This document shows positions 44,449-53,628 of a DNA stretch of 64,000 bases, in pieces. This stretch comes from Salinimonas profundi (GTDB lineage: Bacteria > Pseudomonadota > Gammaproteobacteria > Enterobacterales > Alteromonadaceae). The stretch spans positions 1 through 64,000 of the forward strand of contig NZ_JABBXD010000007.1 in NCBI RefSeq assembly GCF_014750655.1, read 5' to 3'. Below the pieces are notes generated by a model. The model had not been told where the DNA came from. It saw only the letters and a list, made by a program, of their open reading frames with translations, and ran no database searches. Numbering within the stretch: the stretch's first letter is position 1; each line of letters begins with the position of its first letter. The position numbers were made by a program, and so were the translations under genes.

Positions 44449-45756
44449 ATGCTACACGCTGCTGCACGCCCCTTCGTAAAACTGGTGGATCGTTATCTGC
44501 CAGATCCTTATATCTTTGTGTTACTTCTGACGCTGGTGGTTTTTCTTGCTGCAATGCTGGTGGAGCAACAATCTCCCGATGCGGTGATAATGCAATGGGG
44601 AGAAGGATTCTGGGGCCTGCTGACCTTTTCAATGCAGATGCTGTTGGTGCTGGTCAGCGGGTTTATGCTCGCCAGTACACCGCTGGTGAAAGGTATTTTG
44701 GACAAACTGGCATCACTGGCCCGAACGCCCGGGAGCGCCATTATTCTGGTTAGCCTGGTGTCGTTATCAGCCAGCTGGCTGAACTGGGGGTTTGGTCTGG
44801 TTGTCGGCGCTCTGTTTGCTAAAGCACTGGCACGACGGATCCAGGTTGATTATCGTCTACTGGTAGCCAGTGCTTACTCCGGCTTTGTGGTATGGCATGG
44901 CGGGCTGGCGGGGTCAGTCCCTTTAACCATTGCCACCGAGGGCCATTTTACCGCCTCACAGATCGGCGTAATCAGTACCAGCGATACAATCTTTGCAAGC
45001 TTCAATCTGATTTTGCTGGCGGTTTTATTTGTGACTATTCCGCTGGTAAACCGGTTGATGTTGCCTAACGAGCGCGACAGTGTTTACGTCGACACGCAAA
45101 AAATCCAGGAATCAGGCATGCCTGACGCCAGTAATGAGCGACCGGCAGACAAGCTTGAAAACAGCATGATACTTGCGCAACTAGTGGGTTTTTCCGGGCT
45201 GAGCTACCTGGCATTTTATTTTGTCGATGGTGGTGGTTTGAATCTCAATATTGTGAACTTTTTATTTCTGTTTAGCGCCATCGTGTTACATGGTACACCG
45301 CGGCGCTTGTTGCATAGCCTGCAACAAGCCATCCAGGGTGGTGCAGGCATCGTTATCCAGTTTCCCTTTTATGCCGGCATAATGGCGGTAATGGTGCAGT
45401 CCGGGCTGGCGCAAAGTATGTCACAATGGCTGATCAGCTTTGCCAGCGCAGAGACCTTGCCAGTACTGAGTTTTATTAGTGCCGGTATTGTAAATATTTT
45501 TGTGCCTTCTGGCGGCGGGCAATGGGCGGTTCAGGCACCGGTTATTCTGCCAGCCGCACAGCATCTGGGTGCTGAAATCAACCGGGTCGCCATGGCAGTC
45601 GCCTGGGGAGATGCCTGGACCAATCTAATTCAGCCATTCTGGGCACTGCCGGTGCTGGCTATTGCCGGACTCAAAGCCCGCGATATCATGGGATTTTGTC
45701 TGGTCCAGCTGTTAATCACCGGGGTCATCATCAGTGCCGTTTTGATGTGGGTGTAA
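44449..45756 (+). CDS. atoE: Short-chain fatty acid transporter (AtoE family)
   Basis: A 435-residue membrane protein with about 11 hydrophobic segments. The N terminus DRYLPDPYIFVLLLTLVVFL, the SGFVVWHGGLAGSVPL segment and FVPSGGGQWAVQAPVIL are typical for TIGR00366 transporters, which import short-chain fatty acids such as butyrate. It is not next to ato degradation genes, so it stands alone. Confidence 0.88.
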   Translation: MLHAAARPFVKLVDRYLPDPYIFVLLLTLVVFLAAMLVEQQSPDAVIMQWGEGFWGLLTFSMQMLLVLVSGFMLASTPLVKGILDKLASLARTPGSAIILVSLVSLSASWLNWGFGLVVGALFAKALARRIQVDYRLLVASAYSGFVVWHGGLAGSVPLTIATEGHFTASQIGVISTSDTIFASFNLILLAVLFVTIPLVNRLMLPNERDSVYVDTQKIQESGMPDASNERPADKLENSMILAQLVGFSGLSYLAFYFVDGGGLNLNIVNFLFLFSAIVLHGTPRRLLHSLQQAIQGGAGIVIQFPFYAGIMAVMVQSGLAQSMSQWLISFASAETLPVLSFISAGIVNIFVPSGGGQWAVQAPVILPAAQHLGAEINRVAMAVAWGDAWTNLIQPFWALPVLAIAGLKARDIMGFCLVQLLITGVIISAVLMWV

Positions 45757-45924
45757 TAGCAAGCGACAACTGTGGAATATCCTGGCTGGGGCGTATATTG
45801 ATATGGCCTCTCTAATTCCTTCTCTATCAAACACTTTTTGCTCCGGTACCGTATACAGCACCGGCATTTACTGTGCATTGACTAAAACTGAATTAACAAA
45901 GGGGCTGTGCAAGCCAGGTGGTGT

Positions 45925-46845
45925 ATGACGGATACGATGCAGTCGTTACTGGACAATATTTATCAGGAAGTATTTCCCATGCTTGGACAGGGCAAGGTCG
46001 CAGACTATATTCCTGCCCTGGCATGTGTGGAGCCGCGCCAATTTGGCATCGCTATTTGTGATAATGAGGGAAATGTATATACCGTTGGTGATGCCGAAGT
46101 CCCTTTTTCGATTCAAAGTATCTCAAAGGTATTTAATCTGGTGCTTGCCATGAATCATTACGGGGACGGATTGTGGGACAGAGTTGGGTGCGAACCGTCG
46201 GGCTTACCTTTCAACTCTCTGGTGCAGCTTGAGTATGAAAATGGTATTCCCAGAAATCCGTTTATCAATGCCGGCGCGCTGGTCATCAGTGACATGAATC
46301 AGTCGCGTTTCGCCTCGCCCCATCTCGCGGTACGCGACTTTGTTCGACGTTTGTCGGGGAACCCGGAAATTAATGCTAATCGTATCGTGGCTGATTCTGA
46401 GTTTGAGTATCGCGCGCGAAATGCCGCGACGGCTTATTTGATGAAAGCATTCAATAATTTTGAAAACGAAGTGGAAGATGTTTTGCACAGTTATTTTTAC
46501 AACTGTGCGCTTGAAATGTCCTGTGCTGATCTGGCCCGTGGCGCGAGCTTTCTGGCCAACCGTGGATATTCGCAATGTGCCGGAGAACAGATTTTAAGTC
46601 CCAAACAAGCGAGTCAGGTCAATGCGCTGCTGGCAACAAGCGGTATGTATAATGAGGCGGGAAGCTTTGCGTTTCAGGTAGGGTTGCCAGGCAAAAGCGG
46701 GGTAGGCGGTGGTATTATCGCAATGGTACCCGGGCGTTTTTCCATCTGCGTTTTTTCTCCGGCACTCAATCATATGGGTAACTCGGCGCTGGGTGTAGCG
46801 GCGCTGACCTCGTTGACCAAACATATCAAATGGTCAGTTTACTGA
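45925..46845 (+). CDS. glsA: Glutaminase
   Basis: A 306-residue glutaminase of the serine-dependent type that hydrolyses glutamine to glutamate and ammonia. The catalytic S-x-x-K is in [15 protein letters not shown] near residue 60; [15 protein letters not shown] and the [19 protein letters not shown] loop follow. The ATG at 45925 (AGGTGG upstream) is used rather than 45907. It ends seven bases inside the convergent AttH-like gene; their stops overlap without a terminator between them. Confidence 0.93.
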   Translation: MTDTMQSLLDNIYQEVFPMLGQGKVADYIPALACVEPRQFGIAICDNEGNVYTVGDAEVPFSIQSISKVFNLVLAMNHYGDGLWDRVGCEPSGLPFNSLVQLEYENGIPRNPFINAGALVISDMNQSRFASPHLAVRDFVRRLSGNPEINANRIVADSEFEYRARNAATAYLMKAFNNFENEVEDVLHSYFYNCALEMSCADLARGASFLANRGYSQCAGEQILSPKQASQVNALLATSGMYNEAGSFAFQVGLPGKSGVGGGIIAMVPGRFSICVFSPALNHMGNSALGVAALTSLTKHIKWSVY

Positions 46846-47903
46846 TAGCCGGTTAGCTCCATAAAACCGGATCCTTTATGAGTGCCTGATACCGTTACCC
46901 GGCCCTCATAATATGCAAATTGTCCCGGGTTCCACTGACCTGACTTGAAGGGCGAAACAGAGATATTAATGTCATGCGCCTGACTGGTGATCTGCCAATT
47001 TACAGGGACAGGCTTTTCGTTGATGGTTTCGTAGCCGGTAGGCCTAATGGTTAGATCGCTGTCGGTCAGAGTCCGGGCTGTCCCATCATGCTTTATATAA
47101 GTGCCGGTGGTATAAGGTACGGCGTCATCAACGTGCATCTGAAACGCCATGAGTTTATCGCCATTGTCAAAATGAACAGAGAACCAGTCCCAGCCCAGCG
47201 CCTCCCGGCGAGCCAGTTGACTGGTCCACTCATGGTCATACCAGGCCTCACCGGACACCGCCCTTTGCGTCCCCTGATGTGTTATGGCGCCGGTCGCCGT
47301 TAAAAATGGCTGGCTGTAATAGTAGGATCTGAACTTACCATCTCTGGATTTTACACTCACGCCATTATCGCCATGCCTGATATAGGGGCCGTTATCTTTT
47401 ACTGTTAAAGAAAGCTGAGTGTGCTGATTAATGCGAAAACGTAATGTGGCCGGGAAGGGCGCATCGCTGTCGCTTTGCCATTGCCAGTCATCTATCCAGG
47501 CACTAAAGGGCGCTGAACCAACGCCGGCATTACCCACACCGCCTGCTGCAAAGCGTGACTCGAACGCATGATCGTTTAAAGAATGTAACGATGCATGACC
47601 CATCCACTGTTGCGCGTTGGACCAGTTGCTGACAAAACCTGAATCGGTGCCAAAACGAAACAGGGTAAACTGAACGCCATATGGCCTTTCCTGCGCATCT
47701 TTCAGAACAAAGGTTAAATACCACCATTCAAGTTCGTAGGCGGGGTGGCTGGCATGATCGGCAGGCAAACTGACGGGATTTTTTGATGTGACCTGTGCGC
47801 GCGCTGCGCTCTCGCCGGCGCCGCTAAACAGGCTGGTCCGTTCGCTATCCTTTGAACAGGCCATGAGAACGAGCAACATAAGGATAAAAAACACCGCTTT
47901 CAC
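46839..47903 (-). CDS. AttH-like lipocalin-fold lipoprotein (CrtC-type)
   Basis: A 354-residue protein starting at GTG 47903, four bases inside the permease gene, with AGGAGG upstream. A longer frame to 48251 runs inside the permease and is rejected. The lipobox is LVLMACS (cysteine at residue 16). The domain contains [16 protein letters not shown], a [12 protein letters not shown] segment and other motifs of the CrtC/AttH (lipocalin-like) family. It is the third part of an ABC system with the two genes upstream. AttH proteins are thought to carry a lipid or hydrophobic ligand; the substrate is unknown. Confidence 0.85.
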   Translation of the reverse strand: MKAVFFILMLLVLMACSKDSERTSLFSGAGESAARAQVTSKNPVSLPADHASHPAYELEWWYLTFVLKDAQERPYGVQFTLFRFGTDSGFVSNWSNAQQWMGHASLHSLNDHAFESRFAAGGVGNAGVGSAPFSAWIDDWQWQSDSDAPFPATLRFRINQHTQLSLTVKDNGPYIRHGDNGVSVKSRDGKFRSYYYSQPFLTATGAITHQGTQRAVSGEAWYDHEWTSQLARREALGWDWFSVHFDNGDKLMAFQMHVDDAVPYTTGTYIKHDGTARTLTDSDLTIRPTGYETINEKPVPVNWQITSQAHDINISVSPFKSGQWNPGQFAYYEGRVTVSGTHKGSGFMELTGYQ

Positions 47904-50359
47904 ACTGCTGCCTCCTGCCTTAAATCTACGTTTGCTTTTATACGGCCAACCGGTAACAACAACACACAAAGCACAACGACCAGACTGATAAATACACTTT
48001 GCATTAATACCGACAAAGTAATATCCATCGGATAATACCAGTAAAATGCATAGCGATTCACCCGACTGATAAAGACCCAGGCCAGCAGAATGCCGAAAGG
48101 CACCGCCAGTAATGCCGTTAGTAAACAAAACACCATGTACTGGGCCAGCAACGTAAGTTTTATCTGCCACTGATGCACACCCAGCGCCCGCAGCACACTC
48201 AGTTGTGGCCGCAGGTCCATCATCAGCACACTGACAGAAATGGCAAAACACAAACCGGCGACCAGCAAGGTGGATATATTCAACGCATCAGTAACCACAA
48301 AGGTCCGATCAAAGGTTTGCATTGAACGGGCAATCAACTTTGAAGCGTCATACGTCTCGCCCAGCGCAGAGAGCGTTGCCTCAGAAGCCGCTGTCTCATC
48401 GTACAGGGCAACCACACCGGAAAATCCTTCAGCAGGGGCAAAGCGTGAAACCGGCAGCAGTACCTGTGTGTCAGGGTTACCGTAATCCGGGTAGATACCT
48501 GCTATCTGGTAAGATTGTGACGCCAGGCTAGGGGTGCCGCGCGATTTATCACCAGGGTAAACCGCATCAAGGGCAATGGTATCGGCAATCTTTTTGTTAA
48601 ATGTTAAGGCAAACTGCTGATTAACAAATACCGCTTTGCCCCGGGTAAAGTCCTGCCATGCCTGCTCGGGGTCATTGTTAATCACCGCATCTAATGCCAG
48701 ACTTTGGCGCGCGCTTTCAGATCCCGGAAAGCTTCTGACCGTCACCCTGCGCGAAGCCATACTTGTAGTTCCCCGAAATACCGCCTGCGCATCCGGCAGG
48801 GTAGCGGCGACCTTTTCGTAGGATTGCTCTGTGTACAGGTAAGCCGGGGCAGATAAGCGTTGTGATAACCAGCTTTCGGTTGCCTGTCTGAAACTGTCGG
48901 TCATCACATTCATGCCAATATTGGCACTGAGCGCGATAAAAAAAGCACATACTGCCAGCCGGGTTTTGCCTGACAATGTTATCGCGCTGGCCGCCACATA
49001 ATTTGGCAATACATAACGCGGGGGCACAAGATCTCTGATACGCCGGGTTAAATGTGGCAGCCAGAGTATGATGAGCGCACTGCCACCCAGTAATACAGCC
49101 GCCACGCTGACAAGTGCAGACAGTGTGGTATCGGCTAACCACACCAGTAGCCCGGTCACAAGAACAATCGCTGCACTTATAGCGATCCGCCATTTAAGTG
49201 GCCACTCAGAAAAACGGACCGATGCAGTTGCGGTGGCCCGCGTAAGTTGCCGCCCTGTGATAACACAAAAGATACTCAGTGCAACGAAGGTGATAAGCAG
49301 TGCACCAGAGATGGTCTGTACCAAAAATGGTGCCGGACTGATAAATGCAGAATCGAATAATGCTGAAAATGTTTGTTGCAATACCGGCGTTAGCTGACGC
49401 GTCAGGTATAGACCGGCAATGACACCTATTGGTGTGCTGATCAAGCAGTAAACCGCCAGCTCGGCCAGTAAAGCCGCCTGTAACAGACGGGCACTGACGC
49501 CCATCTGACGCAAGCGCACGGCGACCGACAGACGGGAGCGATACATCAGTAGCATGGCATTCAATACGATAAATAATGCTACCACTGCCATCAGCACACC
49601 CATCGCCCATAAATTCAGACGAAAGCTCTCGCTCAAATTGCCCTTGCTTAGCGTCGTGGAAGCTTGTTCCAGCTGCAGATGCTCGGGCAGCACAGCCTTA
49701 ACTGCCTGCTGGCGTTCAGGATCTATATTTTCAATGGCAAGAAGTGCTGTAAGCGGATGGGTTTTGGGAGTTACCTGGCCGGTGTAAAATGCGTTGATAG
49801 GCACTACCAGTACATCATCTGGCAGGCCGTTTACTGCCCTGACAGACGCGATGGTGTGGCCCGTTTTTCTGATTATTCCACCCGGACAAGCGTATCGTGC
49901 TGCCGTTGACGGTGAGGCAAAAGCGACAATTCCGGTAGTTGCTTCCGATGCGCTATAACGCTCACTGGTTACAAGCCATGATTGGGCTACCTGGGTATCA
50001 GCACCGATGATATCCAGACCATCCACCTGTTTACCCACCCCTGAGTCATCTGCACATGTCAGCGGGCGCGTATCCTCACTGAGCGCGATCCATTCAGTAA
50101 ATCCGGCTCGACGCAGGCTGACATAGTCGTTTCGGGTAAGAGGGATATCGTCGTGTGCCGCTGTTATGTGGGCATTGGCAAACACCGAAGGCGTTTGTGA
50201 AGCAATGTCACCCTGTCGCGCCCCCTCATTGATAAGCCAGACCGAGGATACGCCGCCGGTTGCAATCAGTAGCGCGATGATAATCAGTACCGGCTCCCAG
50301 GGTTTGAATCTGGCCAGCTTCAGCAGGGTAATCAGCACCAGCCTGAGACGATTGATCAC
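47900..50359 (-). CDS. FtsX-like ABC transporter permease (AttFG-like)
   Basis: An 819-residue permease with ten or so membrane segments: one at the N terminus, a first FtsX set near 245-415, and a second at the C terminus near 690-800. Large periplasmic regions lie between. The length corresponds to a two-module FtsX permease (AttF plus AttG function in one chain). It overlaps its ATPase by 4 bp and its lipocalin partner by 4 bp, so all three are coupled. MacB-like mechanotransmission rather than transport is possible. Confidence 0.87.
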   Translation of the reverse strand: MINRLRLVLITLLKLARFKPWEPVLIIIALLIATGGVSSVWLINEGARQGDIASQTPSVFANAHITAAHDDIPLTRNDYVSLRRAGFTEWIALSEDTRPLTCADDSGVGKQVDGLDIIGADTQVAQSWLVTSERYSASEATTGIVAFASPSTAARYACPGGIIRKTGHTIASVRAVNGLPDDVLVVPINAFYTGQVTPKTHPLTALLAIENIDPERQQAVKAVLPEHLQLEQASTTLSKGNLSESFRLNLWAMGVLMAVVALFIVLNAMLLMYRSRLSVAVRLRQMGVSARLLQAALLAELAVYCLISTPIGVIAGLYLTRQLTPVLQQTFSALFDSAFISPAPFLVQTISGALLITFVALSIFCVITGRQLTRATATASVRFSEWPLKWRIAISAAIVLVTGLLVWLADTTLSALVSVAAVLLGGSALIILWLPHLTRRIRDLVPPRYVLPNYVAASAITLSGKTRLAVCAFFIALSANIGMNVMTDSFRQATESWLSQRLSAPAYLYTEQSYEKVAATLPDAQAVFRGTTSMASRRVTVRSFPGSESARQSLALDAVINNDPEQAWQDFTRGKAVFVNQQFALTFNKKIADTIALDAVYPGDKSRGTPSLASQSYQIAGIYPDYGNPDTQVLLPVSRFAPAEGFSGVVALYDETAASEATLSALGETYDASKLIARSMQTFDRTFVVTDALNISTLLVAGLCFAISVSVLMMDLRPQLSVLRALGVHQWQIKLTLLAQYMVFCLLTALLAVPFGILLAWVFISRVNRYAFYWYYPMDITLSVLMQSVFISLVVVLCVLLLPVGRIKANVDLRQEAAV

Positions 50360-51015
50360 GCCGGCTCACTGTGCAGCTGACCGTGCCTTAGCCAGCATTG
50401 TTGTGTTGCCATTCGTGCTACATCCTCGCTGTGTGTGACGACCACCAGTGTGGTATCAAGCGATCGGCACAGCGAATACAGTGCGTCAGAGACGGTGTCG
50501 CTGGTGTCTTCATCCAGATTCCCGGTCGGCTCATCAGCTAATACCAGTGTGGGTTTATGTACCAACGCCCGGCTGATAGCCACACGCTGTTGCTCACCGC
50601 CTGATAACTGATGCGCCGGTTTATTTTTAAGGTGAGTAATCCCCAGCAACGCCATGATATGAAGCTGGTAACTGTCGTCGCTGTTGCCCTTCAGGCGACA
50701 GGTGAAAGCAATGTTGTCCCAGACATTCAGACACTCAATCAGGTTATAGCTTTGGAAAATGACCCCCAGTTCACGGCGTCGGAATATGTCCGCATTTTTT
50801 TCCGATGAGAATGGCAGTGTCTGGCTGCCAATGGTAATAGAGCCACTATCAGGAGATTCAAACCCGGCGATGAGCGAAAGCAGGGTCGACTTTCCCGAAC
50901 CCGATGCCCCCCGGATGCTTACCGAATTACCATCACTGACCGTCAGGCTCAAATTATTGAGCACCGGCGCATCGGCATGAGAATATCGCTTACTGATTGC
51001 GTTGATATTTATCAT
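50356..51015 (-). CDS. ABC transporter ATPase (AttE/LolD-like)
   Basis: A 219-residue ATPase. Walker [18 protein letters not shown] near residue 35, the signature [18 protein letters not shown] near 137, and Walker [15 protein letters not shown] are intact, as is the H-loop ([10 protein letters not shown]). The fold and length fit MacB/LolD-type ATPases. It opens the attE-attFG-attH operon. Confidence 0.92.
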   Translation of the reverse strand: MININAISKRYSHADAPVLNNLSLTVSDGNSVSIRGASGSGKSTLLSLIAGFESPDSGSITIGSQTLPFSSEKNADIFRRRELGVIFQSYNLIECLNVWDNIAFTCRLKGNSDDSYQLHIMALLGITHLKNKPAHQLSGGEQQRVAISRALVHKPTLVLADEPTGNLDEDTSDTVSDALYSLCRSLDTTLVVVTHSEDVARMATQQCWLRHGQLHSEPA

Positions 51016-51226
51016 AAATTGAGCGCGATAAAGAAGTTACAGGCACAGTGCTGACTACGGGGTAAATGAACGCAAAGCCCAGTAGAGGTGTGCACAAATA
51101 TACCAATCGGGCAAAAAATTATACGTGCTTTTTATTATCTTTGTCATAAAGCTGTGCCAAGGTACTGGCTGCTAAATAACCAACAACGCCATTTTCATTG
51201 GAACTGGCATAACAACAGGAAGCGCT

Positions 51227-52852
51227 ATGAAACGTCTTTTAACATTTTCAGTAAAGCGACCATTGGTTGCAGCAGTAAGTTTGCTGCCTTTAGCGGCCAG
51301 CGCGCAAATCGCCAATGCAGATTTTGAAAGCTGGTCTGCCAGTGGTCCGGACAGCTGGACAACAATTGATTCGGGGATCACCGTTAGTCAGAGTAACAGC
51401 CTGACCTACTCGGGCAATGCTGCCGCCACCATCGACGTACTAACCGGTGCACAAAGTGATACTGATTTTCGCCAGAGTATTGCAGTGGAAGCCGGTAAGA
51501 ATTATGAGTTTAGTGTGTGGGTGTACCATACCGAAGGCAATCTTGCGGCCAGACTGTATGTGGATGGATATCAAAACTATTCAGACGACACGCTCACTGG
51601 TCAGTGGCAAAAGCTGTCTTACAGTTACACCGCATCGACATCGAAAACCATTGAAGTTGGCCTTCGGTTTTATGATCAAGCCGGTTTTGATGGCGCAGAG
51701 CGCGTCTATATTGATAATTTCAGCCCGGCTGCAACCGGCAGTGGCGGGGACGGATGTTCGCAAAACAGCGGGACGTTTTCACTGACTACAGATAACTACG
51801 GCAGCGAAACCAGCTGGCAGATCTCAAATAGCGGTGGACAACAAATCGTCAGTGGCAGCGGGTATGCCAGTAATACCACCACAGATACCGCTGTGTGTCT
51901 GGCTGATGGAGACTATACGCTAACGGTCTCAGACAGTTATGGTGACGGGATCTGCTGCAGTTATGGCAGCGGACAATACGCACTGGTGGTTGGGGGCCAA
52001 ACCCTGGCCAGCGGTGGGCAGTTTGTTGCACAGGATGTCACATCATTTTCAGTGGGCAGTACCGGCGGTAGCGGTTCAGATCTTAGTGGCTACTACAGTA
52101 GCGCGGACGGATTGACCGGGTATGCACTGAAAACGGAGCTTTACAATATTATCCGTGGTCACAACACGCAGACTTACTCAGACCTGTGGACATTCTATCA
52201 AAGCTACGGCGACGATAAGTACTATGAAAATGATGGCAGTATTCTGGATTTTTATTCAGAAAACCCGACCGGAAATGACCCGTATAATTTCACTGCTGGC
52301 GCAGACCAGTGCGGCACTTACAGTGGTGAGGGCGATTGTTACAATCGTGAGCATGCGTTTCCGCGCAGCTGGTTTGGCGGTGCGGTAGCGCCCATGAATA
52401 CCGATGTTCACCATGTGTTCTCGACAGATGGTTATGTTAACGGTCGTCGCAGCAGTTTTCCGTATGGTGAGGTGGGCAGTGCCAGCTATGTATCTGCTAA
52501 CGGTTCTAAGCTGGGCAATGCCATATCCGGGCTAGGCTACAGTGGGACGGTGTTTGAGCCTATCGATGCGTTTAAAGGTGATGTCGCACGCGCCTACTTT
52601 TATATGGCAACCCGTTACGAAGCAAATATTGCTAACTGGGAGACGATCTCAGCATACGGTGATGCAGTGCTAAACGGAACCGACTCGCAGGTATTTGAGT
52701 CGTGGTTCCTGGCCATGCTTAAGCAATGGCATGCGCAGGATCCTGTTAGTCAGGCAGAACGCGATCGAAACGATGCTGCTTACAGCTTCCAGGGGAACCG
52801 CAACCCATTTGTTGACCATCCTGAGCTGGTCAGTGAAATCTGGGGTAACTGA
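51227..52852 (+). CDS. Secreted modular endonuclease I
   Basis: A 541-residue exported nuclease. A signal peptide ends at ASAQ (about residue 27). Residues about 28-165 form a jelly-roll, CBM-like domain (ESWSASGPDSWTTIDSG to ERVYIDNFSP). Residues about 175-275 hold a second domain with the cysteine pattern VSDSYGDGICCSYGSGQY. The C-terminal endonuclease I domain (from 290) has YNREHAFPRSWFGG, DVHHVFSTDG and FKGDVARAYFYMATRY, followed by RNDAAYSFQGNRNPFVDHPE. It degrades extracellular DNA, probably for phosphate or to shape biofilm, as an inference. The N-terminal modules are unusual additions to the family. Confidence 0.9.
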   Translation: MKRLLTFSVKRPLVAAVSLLPLAASAQIANADFESWSASGPDSWTTIDSGITVSQSNSLTYSGNAAATIDVLTGAQSDTDFRQSIAVEAGKNYEFSVWVYHTEGNLAARLYVDGYQNYSDDTLTGQWQKLSYSYTASTSKTIEVGLRFYDQAGFDGAERVYIDNFSPAATGSGGDGCSQNSGTFSLTTDNYGSETSWQISNSGGQQIVSGSGYASNTTTDTAVCLADGDYTLTVSDSYGDGICCSYGSGQYALVVGGQTLASGGQFVAQDVTSFSVGSTGGSGSDLSGYYSSADGLTGYALKTELYNIIRGHNTQTYSDLWTFYQSYGDDKYYENDGSILDFYSENPTGNDPYNFTAGADQCGTYSGEGDCYNREHAFPRSWFGGAVAPMNTDVHHVFSTDGYVNGRRSSFPYGEVGSASYVSANGSKLGNAISGLGYSGTVFEPIDAFKGDVARAYFYMATRYEANIANWETISAYGDAVLNGTDSQVFESWFLAMLKQWHAQDPVSQAERDRNDAAYSFQGNRNPFVDHPELVSEIWGN

Positions 52853-52865
52853 TAAACCTACTGAG

Positions 52866-52890
52866 CGCCTGCATTTTGCAGGCGTTTTTT
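52866..52890 (+). terminator. Terminator after the endonuclease gene
   Basis: CGCCTGCA and TGCAGGCG flank a three-base loop (52866-52884), with six T at 52885-52890. Confidence 0.8.
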
Positions 52891-52893
52891 GTG

Positions 52894-53469
52894 TCAGGAA
52901 AGGTGCGTATAGAGAATAGATGCGCCAACGATCATCAATGTTACACCACCAAACACTTCCGCTTTATTGCCGATATATTTTCCCAGCCGGTGTCCGGCAA
53001 GCGTGCCAATGGTCACCATGGTTGCCGTTGCCAGGCCAATTAACACAGCGGCAAGCACAATGTTCACACTGACAAACGCCAGGCTGACGCCCACGGTCAT
53101 CGCATCAATGCTGGTGCCGATTGCAGTAAAGATGGTCGCGCCAATAGCATGCTGCGTGACTGCTGATGAACAATCGCTGTCATCGTCATCGTCACCATCT
53201 TTCAGGCTATTGATGATCATGTGTAACCCGAGCGCGCCCAGTAGAGTGAAGGCGACCCAGTGATCCCATTGTTCAATGAAAACAGCCCCCGCTGTTCCTA
53301 TCAACCAACCGATAATCGGTGTCAGCCCTTCAATGGTGCCAAAAATTAATCCGGTTTTAAGCGCATTGGGAATACGCGGGTGCTGTAATGTTGCGCCTTT
53401 ACCCAGCGAAGCAGCGAATGCATCGGCAGACATGGCAAACGCCAGGGCCAGTAGAGCAAAAAAATTCAT
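52894..53469 (-). CDS. mntP: Manganese exporter MntP
   Basis: A 191-residue membrane protein with six hydrophobic segments in two inverted triplets. The membrane acidic motifs MSADAFAASLGKG in helix 1 and GTSIDAMTVGVSLAFVSV in helix 4 are those of MntP (DUF204), which exports Mn2+. A central acidic loop has DGDDDDDSDCS. I did not see a yybP-ykoY riboswitch upstream, which precedes mntP in E. coli. Confidence 0.92.
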   Translation of the reverse strand: MNFFALLALAFAMSADAFAASLGKGATLQHPRIPNALKTGLIFGTIEGLTPIIGWLIGTAGAVFIEQWDHWVAFTLLGALGLHMIINSLKDGDDDDDSDCSSAVTQHAIGATIFTAIGTSIDAMTVGVSLAFVSVNIVLAAVLIGLATATMVTIGTLAGHRLGKYIGNKAEVFGGVTLMIVGASILYTHLS

Positions 53470-53565
53470 AAATAAGTGATAGTAAGTATTTTGAGGTATT
53501 GTCGCACAGAAGTGATTATTTGCGTAAGCGTAGCGAGGATATAGCAGTGATTTTGACGGGTGAAT

Positions 53566-53600
53566 GGAAAAATAACAGCGCAGTATATTGACTGCGCTGT
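53566..53600 (-). terminator. Terminator of the DUF5666 gene
   Basis: Read leftward: ACAGCGCAGT with ACTGCGCTGT (53575-53600), loop of six, then TTATTTTT. Confidence 0.75.
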
Positions 53601-53628
53601 CTATCAGTATTGCTTACGTCAGGGCAGC

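Noticed and set aside
47904..48251. N-terminal extension of the AttH-like frame
   Set aside because: It runs inside the permease gene; the GTG at 47903 has a perfect ribosome site and a lipobox follows.
53470..53628. yybP-ykoY manganese riboswitch before mntP
   Set aside because: The characteristic three-way junction motifs are not visible; the short spacer instead carries the DUF5666 terminator.
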